From Adineta steineri (taxonomy: Eukaryota > Rotifera > Eurotatoria > Adinetida > Adinetidae), in the NCBI GenBank assembly GCA_905250115.1, contig CAJNOI010000255.1, positions 1 to 64,000 on the forward strand: a stretch of 64,000 nucleotides of DNA, in the 5' to 3' direction. The stretch's first letter is position 1. Each line of letters starts with the position of its first letter. Of the stretch, positions 1-11,650 are shown in pieces. The position numbers were made by a program, and so were the translations under genes. The notes under the pieces were generated by a model. The model was not told where the DNA came from and made no database searches. It saw nothing but the letters and a program-made list of their open reading frames with translations.

Positions 1-2220
1 TCAAGAAAATAAAAGATATTATTTATCTATGTTCTTTATTAAAAAAATACTATCATTAAATTTTTGCCAGGGTGTCGGTGGTTTGCAGCCTTATCTATAT
101 TCATACCCCCAACCATTCCACCCACAGGTACATCCGCACCCATATCCTCATTTTTGTTATTTATTTTAAAATTTCCTTTCATTCGGCAATCAATTCAATC
201 GTAGAAGAAGGACAATTACAGAAAATTTTAACTTAATCTTAGTAAATATATTTTTGAGAAAATATTATACAAAGATCGAAGATTCTTTTGAAGATAACGA
301 ATATCTGATAAAGAAAATGAAGGTATTATACCAGAAGAGATTTTCTTTTAAAATCATGGTTTTTCAAAAAAACAGCAAAAAAGAAAGACGATATATTTCA
401 CTCAGAAAAATGTTTAAAAAAAATTGTATTTTATCAGACACTAATTGTGTCGATTGATGATCTATATAGTCGATATTCAATGAAAATATTGTTAATAAAA
501 ATCTTTTATTATTTTAATTATATTTTAACGAGAAGACCTCTAATTTTCAATATATATTGATTTACAATAAAAGATTCGTTATTTTTTATTATTAATGAAA
601 GTTTATATAAAAACTGTTAGTTTTTCAAATTTGTTTCATAAAAATAAATCATTATTTGATTGAATAAAAAGACATTCGAAATACTAGAATAGAATAGAAG
701 TTGAAATAAATAATTATATCAATTAAAAATTTATTAACAACTACGAATAATTCAACTTTTCTAATGGATATAATTAGTTTTTAATTATTTTAGATATAAA
801 ATAATAATAGAAAACTATGTGGAAAGTTTTTTTAGTAAAAGAAAAGATCTTCTACTCAATTGTTTTTTACATGATTGATGTAATATGAGAATTTTTATTA
901 AATTGAAAATAATGATAACAAATATCGAAGAACAACTAACAAAAATCATTTTTATAACTTATAAATAATTCTTAATCTTAAGTTCCAATTTAATATTCTC
1001 CATCGAATTTATAGAAAGCATTTTGTTTTTCGTTCGCATTAACTGATTCCCGTTTTTAATTGTTTCAAGATTTGCCTGCTGAAAAATCAGTCAGTTCAAA
1101 AGCTTTTCATATTTGCTCCAAGTTCAAATGAATTATCTGTAATCATCATCTTCTTCATGATTAAAAATTGATTAGAAGAAACATTAGAGTCTTCATTATC
1201 AACTTGATTACATTTAATAGGATCAGACTATTAATGAGAGAAGATATTTTATTGATATTATCTACATCCACACAAAGATTATTTTATTTTATTTTCTATA
1301 TAATATGACAAAACGAATTATTAAGAGAGAAGAACACAAAAAGAATTATGAACAGAAAAGAACACAAAAAGTATTCACACTCATAAACTTGGTCAAAAAT
1401 ACCATCTTCTATCAAGTGTATTGAATTTTGCGCTTCTCGTATATATTTTTGACCATGATAAATGTATAATGTATGATCTCTACCAATAAGAGTAGTGGTG
1501 AAGTGTGCTCTGTTGTTATGTATCACCACTCGCAGTTTCTACCTAAAAAAAAGTTTACAAAGTTAAAAGACAAACAAGCAAATGTCCAAATAAGGTGCTT
1601 TACTGCACCAATTCGAATAAATGTAGTTTAATCACAATCATAGTATAATGTCTCTTTTTACGCGGCGCCTATATATATGTGGTAACAGGAATCGTTAGCA
1701 ATTTATTTCATAATCATAATTTTACTTTATAGAGGAAATTTTATTTCTCTATTATTTTATACATATGCAAAAAAAGAATCACCATTAACTAATGAAAATT
1801 CAGGTCGAAATATTTACAACGTATATAACTATCACCAATGAAACTAAAAGACATCACCTGTATTATTTCATAATCAGGATATAAACAAAAAAGGTGTCCA
1901 ATCCATAGAACTCGTTGAGTTCTATTTTGGGCAAACTTGGTCTAACCTCTAAAGGGGGTGGAGGGGTCAAAAATTATAATAGTAAATTTACTAATGTAAT
2001 AATAATCATCAGAGAATTTCTCCTCTATAACTTATTAAAATTTAACAAATAGGGTGTTCAATCGATAGAGCTCGTCGAGTTCTATCTTGGTTAACTTTTG
2101 GTCAAACTTTGTCTAAATCATAGCCGAATCGTTTTAGAAAATACTCGAATCTTGGCTTAAGATATCCTACGTTTATATAACTATATAAATATGAACTATT
2201 AAAATCCTGTTCTTACTTTT
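1..2220. other. AT-rich stretch without a recognisable gene
   Basis: Only short, compositionally biased open frames occur here and none has a recognisable domain or a chain of consistent exons. A 77-codon frame on the minus strand near 1296-1529 looks faintly protein-like but has no convincing splice context. The only structure I see is a degenerate GT-rich inverted repeat near 64-150 and the repeated palindrome at 1890-2125. Confidence 0.6.
1890..2125. repeat. Two diverged direct repeats, each carrying a 21-bp palindrome
   Basis: Two segments, about 1892-1953 and 2052-2122, share a core beginning GGTGTYCAATC and continuing to a TTGGTC/TTTGTC-TAA stretch. Each contains a hairpin-forming palindrome: 1905-1925 (arms ATAGAACTC / GAGTTCTAT, perfect) and 2065-2085 (arms ATAGAGCTC / GAGTTCTAT, one mismatch). 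The role is unknown; they could be ends of a decayed mobile element. Confidence 0.55.
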
Positions 2221-4948
2221 TTAATTTGTTAAAGGTACAGATCCAGTGTTTGATGTATGCCCTGGTTTGCATATAACTTGTAAAAGACTAATTAATTCTT
2301 TTTCAAATTCGAGTTGAATATTTAAATTGTCTAATTCCTCTTGAGTGTATTGACCTAGTGGTAATTCGATATAGACACCATTCGAATCAGTAGCAATGGT
2401 TAATGTAGTTATCTTTCCATTTTGATTAATATGAGCAGAGCAAATAAGTATCAATCTCCAATTTTGTATATTTCGTTGATAAGATAATAAATCAAAATTT
2501 TTACGTTCACACATATCTTGTCGATATTCCAACCAATGACAATGACCATCGTTCCACGAACATGATGGATGTTGGTCGATAAAGTTTGCTTTGGCAGATT
2601 CAAATGCAACTGATGCTTTATTAAATATCATGTTGATTGAATTTTGATTGGAACGAAGTGTAGTTGGTTCAAGTGCAAGTAAACTTTTCGTCGCATTACT
2701 GAGTTGTTGATGAAATGGAATAGGAGTTTGTTCGAGAATGTAAATAATTGCTTTTAAACGATATTCTAACTGTTCAACCGTCCATTGATACTCCGCATAT
2801 TCAAAACCTTTGTCAAAGGTTGTCATAACATAATTTTTTAATTGGTTTGTTAATCCAGATACTAATTCCTGTGCAACGCCTGTAATAAAAAAATATTGCT
2901 AATGTGATTCAACTTCAAAGAGAATTGGGTACTTGAAGAAGAATTTAATGTCTGTGTTAGTTTATTCGAACTGACTCACATGATAACTACTCGACGCGAA
3001 AGCTGTAGGGACAATAATTGGTCTAATCATATGCCTAACTCAGTTCAGTCGTAGACAAAGTATCAGATAAGAGTAATGCAACCGAGATCAACGACCCATA
3101 GAGAATTTGATCTTTTACAATAGGTAATGACTTCAAAAAACATCTACTTCAATGATACTACATACCTGTTTGTTTGGCAGCTTCATTTATTTTTAGCATA
3201 ATTATCGTGGAAGCATTTTCAACTTGATGTGGTGCTTTCTTTTCATTATTGCGATGCTTAGGTCCTGGTTCAATGCCAGTTAACAACCAAAATAAAATTG
3301 CACAAACACTTGAAGCATCAATTGTTGGACTACGACGAACATGTATCAGCACATTTCGTTCTTTATGTGTCTTGTCCTTGAACACCGGTGCATTGAGCTG
3401 TGGAACACGGAAAAAAATGTTACCTATAGTGTTACCCAGATGTGTTCGTCTATATATTTCTTTTTCTTTGAAAGAAGAGCAGCCAACATCATCTTCACGA
3501 GTTTCAATATACGACAGTCCAAAATCAATAACATGAATTTCACCTTTTTCAATTGATACATTTGGTTTACAGATAAATAATAAATTGCTTGGTTTTATAT
3601 CACGATGTATAACACCTCTGCTATGAATACCTTTGATTATGAAAAGCAATTTTTGAGTTAATTTAACAGCATTCAGCAAGTTTATATCTTTATATTTCTC
3701 CATAAACGTTTCTAAAGTTTCTCCATTAATATAGTTCATAATAATCCAAAAAGTTTTATCTGCAGTTATAGCATCTTCCATTTCGTTAGGTATATTTGAA
3801 TAATCATTTGTATATTGCGTTAATTCAGTAACATTTTTGACACCTAAAAAATAAATAAGCATTTTAGAATTTATAAAGAAGAAATTTTTTTGAAGAGTTA
3901 CCTTGTAGTGCTTTTAAAGCGACTAATTCTCGATGAGCGCGCATTTTTCGTTCTTTCAAATAGTCATTTTGTGCTTCGTTAGTTTTTTTTGTTTTGATGT
4001 CATGTGAATAAATTTTTATTACTGCCGCTTTCGTTGAATCATTTTTATAGAATATTTTGCGTACTTCACCCTGACCACCAGCATTTCCTACTTGTGTATT
4101 TATAGATGTCCAGTCCACCGGAACATCGTTTGGTAAATCACGATTTGCTATAAGAAAACGAAAATGCAAATGCAATCAAACTCATACTGATATTCTGGCA
4201 GATTATCTTCTATGAAATATGTATGCTCTAAACGAAAACGGTATTTCAAGATGAGCACTTGAAAAAACACTCAATAAAATTTATCAGAAAGAAAAGACTT
4301 GTTTTAATAATTTAGAAATTATATTTTATTTCTTATAAAATACGCATTCAATCATCTTACCTTGAACTTTGATATCATTATAAGTTTTATCTGTGGTTGC
4401 GGATTCACTGTTGTGAATGTTTGATACAGCTTCTGTTTCTATGCCTAATTAATAAAAATACAAACTTAAAAAATAATTTCAACTTATTTTACGAAACACG
4501 AATTAAAATTAATGTTGAGTTACATAGAGTAAAAAGTTGGAGCCATCCTCTATCCTATCTTGAGAGTGTGGGTATGAATATTGCTGTTTTAGCCTTCTTT
4601 TATCTACAGTCATATCCACATCCACACCCTAATAGAATTTTTACGACTCATGATAATTAGAAATAGTGGTCATATTAATCTCTAGACTTGAATTCATGAT
4701 ATTTTTTATTACATCGTGTATAAAGAAGATCCAGCAATTTGACAAATCAGGAATAGTTTGCGTATTAAGCATTACTGCTTCTTACCTGGAGGTGTTTTAA
4801 AACTTTTTACGTTACCAAATGATTGTGAACAGGAGGACATATCGATTTTATGGTTACCATAAGTAATATCTACGATACCAAGTTTTCTTTTGTAATCAGA
4901 TGATTCATCGTCAGATTGGGATGCGTTCATATCAGACGTTTCTTCCAT
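2221..4948 (-). CDS. Serine/threonine protein kinase with C-terminal extension
   Basis: Five coding exons (4948-4786, 4444-4361, 4147-3902, 3843-3166, 2879-2221) join in frame at GT-AG introns to give about 609 residues. A short acidic N-terminal region (about 95 aa) precedes a kinase domain at about 100-390. Visible motifs are the Gly-rich loop GNAGGQGEV (about 103-111), the ATP-anchoring lysine in AAVIKIY (about 127), the catalytic loop HRDIKPSN (about 244) and VIDFGLS (DFG about 271). The HRD, DFG and lysine residues are intact, so it should be active; the DIKPSN lysine indicates Ser/Thr specificity. The last exon adds about 210 residues with no family I recognise. The subfamily cannot be named. 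An acceptor-like TTAG lies 6 bases before the ATG, so a 5' leader or trans-spliced leader is possible. Confidence 0.85.
4562..4630. repeat. Short GT-rich inverted-repeat element (intronic)
   Basis: It sits in the first intron of the kinase gene. The left end reads GAGTGTGGGTATGA and the right end, on the opposite strand, AGGGTGTGGATGTGG, giving an imperfect terminal inverted repeat about 70 bp across. Similar small elements occur near 7721, 14459 and 55995. See the finding on this family. Confidence 0.45.
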
Positions 4949-5796
4949 CAAATCCTAATCGATCAATATACAAGTTCTTGACTGAATATATCTAAAAACA
5001 TGTAATGAAAAAGTTAAGTGTTGCATCTTACAGGTAGTAGTAATGATCATGTACGGATTCAAGATAACATTTCTGAGTATCTCAAATCTAACTGCAATAT
5101 GGACGATTAATAGAGTCTTTGTAATTAGAATTATTTAAATGATATTTTATTATCGTACAATCGACGTTACGAATTTATTTGTGAACCGTAACGTGTTACT
5201 AATCAGTGTACCGTTAACGCTTTTTTTTGAGCTAAATAAACGGTAGTTTTGGAAAAAAAACTAGGTCTGCAGTGGTTTTCTAAAAATAAATATGAAAACA
5301 CTTCTTTTTCTAATTATGCTCTTCCAATATAACGCTAGGAAATACTTACACGATGATATAAAACGAAGAAAAATATGATATGTAAGAATGAAGCAACAAC
5401 ATCAATGCGGAGAGTATCAATATCAGGGGGGAGCGATTCGTGATTGTTTGATTTAAAATGAGATAATTTTGCTTTTCAGATGATTTGAATCAGTTTCTTC
5501 CCCCTTGATCAATATACTTATCAATGTGGTTACGTCAGACATGAAGTTAGCTTGTATGGTCCTTGAGGGAATAAATATTGAGAAAAAAAGAAGTTAAAAA
5601 GCATCTAAACGTTGAGAAGAATGTAAGCATATATGAATAAGAGACAGCGAAACAGAACACTGGCAAGCGCTATAAGGATAGAAAGAAAAGAAAAAAAGAT
5701 ATAAAGAACGACAAAAAAAATCTATGATTCATATAATATGGTTCTAATATAACTAATTCACCATTATCTTTTTTATCAATTGTTAATTGTTTTTAT
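4949..5796. other. Intergenic, no gene seen
   Basis: AT-rich spacer upstream of the kinase start. It presumably holds the kinase promoter and any 5' leader exon. I see no ORF with recognisable content. Confidence 0.5.
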
Positions 5797-6060
5797 TTAA
5801 GACTTAGCTGATTTAATATATTCTAATGTTTTGACATTTAATTTCCATCCATGATATGCACATCGAACTATTTCAGGTAAATCTTCAATGTCGTGAACAA
5901 AATTTCCTCCAGCATGACGACATAAACTTCGATAAACAATTAAAGTTTTATCTTGATTTTGATAAATTATAAGACGAATTATTTGTGATCGATGTTTGCT
6001 TTGTTCATGACAAAGAATATCAATAAAATTTAATCCAGTTTTTAATTTTTCAATAATTGA
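5797..6060 (-). pseudogene. CMAH-like Rieske [2Fe-2S] domain fragment
   Basis: The minus-strand reading frame encodes about 85 residues from LSIIEKLKTGLNF to a TAA stop. It holds the two Rieske iron-sulfur ligand boxes: CRHAGG (Cys and His) and, after VHDIEDLPEIVR, CAYHGWKLN (Cys and His). The order and spacing, with the IEDL and WKLxVxTxxYI signatures, match the N-terminal Rieske region of CMP-N-acetylneuraminate hydroxylase (CMAH), which normally runs on for several hundred residues into a metallo-beta-lactamase-fold domain. Here the frame stops straight after the Rieske part, no continuation is visible downstream, and an in-frame TAA lies just upstream with no start codon or splice acceptor. 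I read it as a truncated relic. A minimal Rieske protein with an unseen 5' exon is the alternative. Confidence 0.6.
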
Positions 6061-6134
6061 TAAAGGTTAATGACAAAGAATTTGATATGGAATTGGATTT
6101 GATAATGTATAATAAGGTGAAGACAGTGAAGAAT

Positions 6135-6306
6135 GGTACATGTGTAGAATAGGGACATATATATATATGTTCACAATCAAAAAAACACAAAAATCTCTAC
6201 AAAATGGTATATATTTAAAAGATTTTGGAGACTTTTGTGTTTTTTGTTTGTTTACACACATATATATATAGAGAGAGAGGTGGTGTCCCTATTCTACACA
6301 TGTACC
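6135..6306. mobile_element. 172-bp MITE-like element with perfect 22-bp terminal inverted repeats
   Basis: The left end 6135-6156 (GGTACATGTGTAGAATAGGG...) is exactly the reverse complement of 6285-6306. The interior is also partly palindromic: an ACACAAAAATCTC tract is mirrored by a GAGACTTTTGTGT tract around a TA-rich centre, so the whole unit can fold as a hairpin. It carries no coding capacity. It lies just upstream of the Rieske relic and may have helped disrupt that gene. Confidence 0.7.
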
Positions 6307-6569
6307 TACTTTTATATGAGAACGATGATCGTTCTTTGTTCTACCACATTTTCTCTCTTGTTTCTTTCTACGATAGTAAGCCTTTCTCGGTAAGAAATGA
6401 ATGTTTCTTTTTATTCTGAAGAAAGAAAATGAGCGACAGCTCGGCAAAAATTGACCTAACATTTCTTTGCTTCTATTGTTAAATGATAATCATCAAATAG
6501 AATGTCATCAACTTTTTATTTATATGATGTGATTGGTTATCATAAAATAGAAGAAAGAAGGAAACACAC

Positions 6570-7205
6570 CTGATGCCGTCTATTTGATCGGTTGGCCGTC
6601 AATTGGCCGAAAGAAAAATGTCGAAAGAGAAAAAATCAATGGAAAAATATCGACGGACGAAATATAGAAGAGAAAAATGCCGACGAAAGAAATATCGAAT
6701 AGAAATATATCGAAAAGAGAATGTAAGAGAGAAAATATATTGAAATTGAAAACTATTGAAAAGAGAGAGGTCGTAGTTAATTGATGACATTGAACATGTG
6801 TATAGGTGCAATAAAGTTTTCCTCGAAATTCGTCGTATAAATAATCTCAATATGAGATACAATGATGGTCTTATCACTCTAATGGAATATTTACATAGAT
6901 TATTATTTGTTGTTGCTAAATGAAAAAAATGATTTTTTTTCTTTTTCTTGTCATCATCTGTGAATAGTCTTTCTTGAAATGTTCAATTCTTATTATACAG
7001 TTAATAAAGGATATAGTCTTTCATCAACTAATTGATTAATGGTCGCTCATTTGCTTCTTCGACATACTTCTTTCGATATTTCTCTTCTCGGCATTTTTTT
7101 CTTCGATATTTCTCCTTTCGACATTTCTTCTTTCGGCATTATTCGTCGTCGTCTTTTCTACATTTTTCTTTCGACCAATTGAGGGTACACCATTTGATCT
7201 AGACA
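6570..7205. mobile_element. Inverted-repeat element built of degenerate TCGAAAGAARAAAT motifs
   Basis: The left part (6595-6730) repeats purine-rich variants of TCGAAAGA-GAAAAAT-GCCGA. The right part (7060-7185) repeats the complementary TTTCGAYATTTCTTC and TCGGCATT motifs. The ends TCAATTGGCCGAAAGAAAAA (from 6599) and the reverse complement of 7163-7182 match closely, so the unit is an imperfect inverted repeat about 0.6 kb long with arrayed sub-terminal motifs around a non-repetitive centre. Arrayed subterminal motifs are typical of transposase-binding ends of non-autonomous DNA elements. The family is not identified. Confidence 0.55.
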
Positions 7206-8031
7206 TTGATCAATTATATATAATATTTACGAAATCACATTTTAATGTCTGTTTCACAATTAAAAATAATTTATTCATTTTATCGAATTATGTAAAAAAA
7301 ATTTGCATTTGAATAAATCGATCGAATACTTAGATGAAAGCTTTTTTATTACCAAAACTAAGTTGTTACGAAAAAGTTTACAATGATACGAGATGTTATA
7401 TGAAGCACAACATCATCAAGAGAATACAGACGTATAAATTTTAGTTCAGCATGTCCTCGAAATCAGCGATCCATCGAAACAATAATCGCCCAATTAATCA
7501 CAGATTTACCTAATAAATCATGATTATCTAGCTCCTTGTCTCTTCATTACACCAATAATTTGTGCATTAAATTTGATTTTACTATTTATGATATTCGAAT
7601 AAAACAATTTCAAGCGTTCGATTTTCAACATAACATAAATATTTTTATTCATAACCTATGACATCATCAGATATTTTAGAGTGCGCAAACAAACTTTGAA
7701 GACTTTTTTTCTTCTAAAAAAGGATGTGAGTGTGAATGTGAGTATAAACCACCTTAAAAGATGAACATCCACACACACCCTATAATCTCTTTGAAATCAA
7801 GTTAATAAATCTTGTATATTCTAGATGAATTTATGAATTTTCCACATCGAAATAATATTTTTTTTTTTTGTACAGAAAAATGAACATTTTGTTCTGATCA
7901 CCGAGACATGAATATATACATAAAAGAAAAGAAATTGTACACATAGACGGCACAATGTCAAAGACAGTGAATTATTAACATCACAGTAAAGAAAAAAAGA
8001 AAACTTTCTCATGTTTCTTAATTAATAAGTA
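7206..8031. other. Intergenic, 3' flank of ubinuclein
   Basis: AT-rich with no recognisable gene. It contains a short GT-rich inverted-repeat element at about 7721-7782 (GGATGTGAGTGTGAATGTG versus ACATCCACACACACCC), a weaker member of the same small family. Confidence 0.5.
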
Positions 8032-11000
8032 TCAAGTTCTTCGATTATTATTTGTATTTTGTGAATGTTGGTGACGTGACGATGATGATGAGGATGATGA
8101 GGATTGTGATGATGCAATCATATTTGGTGTTGTACCAAAAACTGAATTAAATAAAGTTGAATCAAATACACCTGAACTGAGTAATTGAGGATTAGCTAGG
8201 GCAGCAGCTAATTGTAATGTTGCAGAATCCCATTGAATCGATGATGATAATGTTGGAGGAATTGGTATTTGAGATGAATGACCACGATTTGACTAAAATT
8301 GAATGTTATTAATTGTTAAAATTGTAAAACGATAAATAAATATTTACCTGTTGTTCATGTGTAGAAGTAAATCCTGTTGTTGGACGTCGAGATGCTGCTG
8401 GTGAAATTGATGACGATGGTGATACTATAGCTGATTGCGATCGATTTGAAGATGAAGGTGTTTTTAGTTGTTGTTGAATCTAAATGAAGGATTAATGACA
8501 TAAATATTCTTTTAAAACAATTCAATCGAACTTGTTGATCAATTCTATGAGAAGTAGAAGTAAAATCAGTTGAATGACGATTTGAATGGCTTTTACTTGA
8601 TGTTGAAGAACGTTGAGTATTTGTTGTTGTTGGACTTTGTATTGTCGTTGATGATTTTGAACTAGATGTATTTGTATTCGTTTTTGGACTATTCTGTGAT
8701 TTATTCAGCATACTATCAACAGTTAATGGTGATGTAGACATTTTTGGTGCTGCCGCACCACTAAGTGCTTCTTTAAGAAAAGATCCAGCTGGCAATTTTT
8801 CTGATGGAAGTTTTGTAGCAAATTGTTGTTTAGAATTATGGACTGTTGATGATGATCGTTGTGATGATGATGATGATGATGAATCTTTATTTGAATGTGA
8901 ATGAGTATGTTGTTTTAATGTTGGACTACTCGATTCATTTGAACTTTTTTTATATTGAGAAAATAAATCCATAGTAAGATCAATAACCGAAGAAAAATTT
9001 GGAGTTGAATTACGTTTTGTTGATGATTCAGGTTGAGAAACAATTGATGGCTTTGCTATTGGACGAACAATATCCGATTTATTTATTTTATTTGAAGACT
9101 GTTCCGATACCTTAAAGAATAAGTTTTAAGAGAAAAACATGAATGGATTCTATAAAATATATTTACTTGACTAGTCACTGAATCAGTAGATGATGGACGT
9201 GATGTATGTTGTTTAATAAGATTTGTTGCAACACGTGTAGCCATTTCGAAAGCTTTTATTTGATTATTATTATTTGTTAATGATTGACTTGAAGATTTAC
9301 TAATATCATTTACTTTCACGTTTTGTTGTTGAGGAACTTTTATAGGTGATATATTAGAATTTGATATTTTCGGTGATGATGGAAGTGATGGTGGCGGAGG
9401 TGGTAGTGGTGGTGGTGGAAGGAGTGCTGGAACTGTTTGAGGTTCTTTTTTCACTCGTTCAGCTGTTATCGGTGTTGGTGTTGATCGTACAGCCTAGTTA
9501 AATTTTTGTTTTATTAAATATAAAAAATAAAATAATATGATATTTTACTTGTGATGGTTGAGTTTGAGGTGGATTAGGATCTCGTAATGGTCGATATTCT
9601 AATCTAACGACTTCACTAATAATTTTTCTAATTAAAAATAGAAAAAAAATGTTTAATTAAGTTTTTTTCATTATATCAAATTATACTTTGCTGTCATCCA
9701 TCCAGGTTTTTCCCATAACGAAACAATATGTTCATGAAGAAATGATTCTAACGAATCTGAATCGAATATTGTCATTGTTTCAAGTTTACGATCGATACAA
9801 CGAATGATTAATTCACTTAAAAGAAAGATTAAATTAAAAAAAAACTCTAAATAATGGTGATCTGTTGATTTACTTTATAGCTTTGTGTAAACGAAAGTTT
9901 TTTCTTGGTCCTCGATTTTTATCTTTCGATGGATTTTCAACCATTTTCTGTTGCCATTCTCTAGAATAATAAAATAGATTATTCTAAAAGAAAAATAATC
10001 AAATAATAATATAACAAACTTGACTGCTTGATTATGTGCTTGTATATGAATTTCTAATGAACGATTTATTTCAATTTTTAATTTTTCTTTAAGTTCATTT
10101 AAAGAAAATGTTTTCGTCGATGGTTCATAATCATTTAATAATAATAAACGAGCTCGTGTTAGTAATACTGATGTATATATACCAGTTTTTGTACTTAAAA
10201 TATCGAAAACTAATTGTCGATGAGCATTTGTATGACGATGAAGTTTTTTTACCAAACTAAAAACAACAAAAATTAAAACTAAAATATTTTTCAATAAAAA
10301 AAACTTTTCTTTACTCAAGTAATTCACGACAGGTAGTTGAATTAAAAAGTCGTTCAATTTTCTTTTGAATATTATTCATTGTTGGATCAGATGATTTAAT
10401 TAACTAAATAAAAAAAATATTATCAAATTTTTTCGACATAAAACAAAACTAACTTTAACTATATTTTCAATAGATGGTTTAATATCATTATCCATTTCAT
10501 TTGGTAGAACATATGTTGTACAATTTTGTGTAGATTGTTCAGTTGGCGTTTCATTTAATTTTGCAATTTTTTTAACTGGTTCTTCAACTGGTTTGTTAGT
10601 TTTATTTTTGTCATCAGAATTAATTGATATAGGAGGTGCTGCTACTTCAGATATACTTCTGAAATAAAACAATTTCGATCTTTGATAATTTAATAAAAAT
10701 ACTACATACCTTTTTCGTTTTGTATTTAATAAATTCGGTATTATATCATCATCTGTTTTACTCTTTTTTACAAGTACCTTTTCATTTCCATCATCTTGAT
10801 TATTCGTTCTTTTCTTATTTTGTTTTTCTTCTTTTTCACTGTCATCTGATTCATCATCATCATCATCATTTTCCTTCTCTTCATCTCCACTATCAGAATC
10901 ACTTGCATCACTTAAATATCGAGCATTTATTGGTTGATGTTTTTCATTAACATAAAATCCATCTCGTTCATTAGTGACATTTTTTGGTATTATATCTTGT

Positions 11001-11479
11001 GCAGCAACTGAATCATCAATAAATGAATCATCATCATCTGGATCATTATAACCTACACCTAAATTTGCATTTTGATGATCATTTGAATCCATTAATGCAT
11101 GAATTATATCAGATAATGATGCATTATCTTCAACAAGAGTCTATTGAACAAAAAAATAAATATTATTAAGAATAAAAAGAAAAGTAAAATTTACATCATG
11201 CTCTGCAAGGATTTCTTTGACACTTTGTTTTCCACATGCTTTAACATAAGAACTTAATACTAGTTCTAAACTTTCTTTATCATTTTTCTAGATGAAAAAA
11301 AATATAAGTAAATCAATATAATAATGATATCTTACAAATTTTGTATCATTTGCAATTAAATCCAAGAAAGATATTTCTTGTGGATTACTATCAAGATTAT
11401 TTGGTAAATTTAATTTAATTTCATAGGAAAGTGTTGGTAATTGAGTTAAATCTCGAGCTTTTTTTACTGGCAAAGACAT
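8032..11479 (-). CDS. UBN: Ubinuclein (HIRA histone-chaperone complex subunit)
   Basis: Thirteen exons (11479-11336, 11287-11195, 11140-10710, 10658-10454, 10403-10315, 10256-10020, 9960-9874, 9815-9687, 9627-9549, 9493-9167, 9110-8532, 8479-8348, 8292-8032) join in frame to about 930 residues. Near residues 105-145 is the Hpc2-related (HUN) signature: an acidic DDDDSFIDDS run followed by RDGFYVN, the part that binds HIRA in known ubinucleins. A Lys/Glu/Asp-rich nuclear region follows. At about 300-470 comes the ubinuclein middle domain (HRHTNAHRQLVFDIL ... NELKEKLKIEINRSLEIHIQ). The C-terminal half is low complexity: a proline run, then Ser/Thr/Gln-rich sequence. In the family this protein acts in the nucleus in replication-independent H3.3 deposition. 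The ATG directly follows a TTTCTTTCAG acceptor, suggesting a leader exon or trans-splicing. Confidence 0.88.
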
Positions 11480-11650
11480 CTGAAAGAAAAAGAATAATAA
11501 GAAATCAAATTTTTCATGCAATTATATTATATTCATTCTGTTTATTATTAAAAAAATAAGAAAGAAAATATAATGTAGTTTGATATAAAGTTGAAAGATC
11601 ATCAATGAATGGCGAAGACAAAAATGAATTGGAGATGTTTTCAATAGATG

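Noticed and set aside
1296-1529. 77-codon minus-strand frame, slightly protein-like
   Set aside because: No domain recognised, no start context, and the acceptor-like site just upstream does not give a phase that links to another exon.
3249-3556. Plus-strand frames of 71-95 codons
   Set aside because: They lie antisense to the kinase catalytic exon, which has HRD and DFG motifs; these are shadows.
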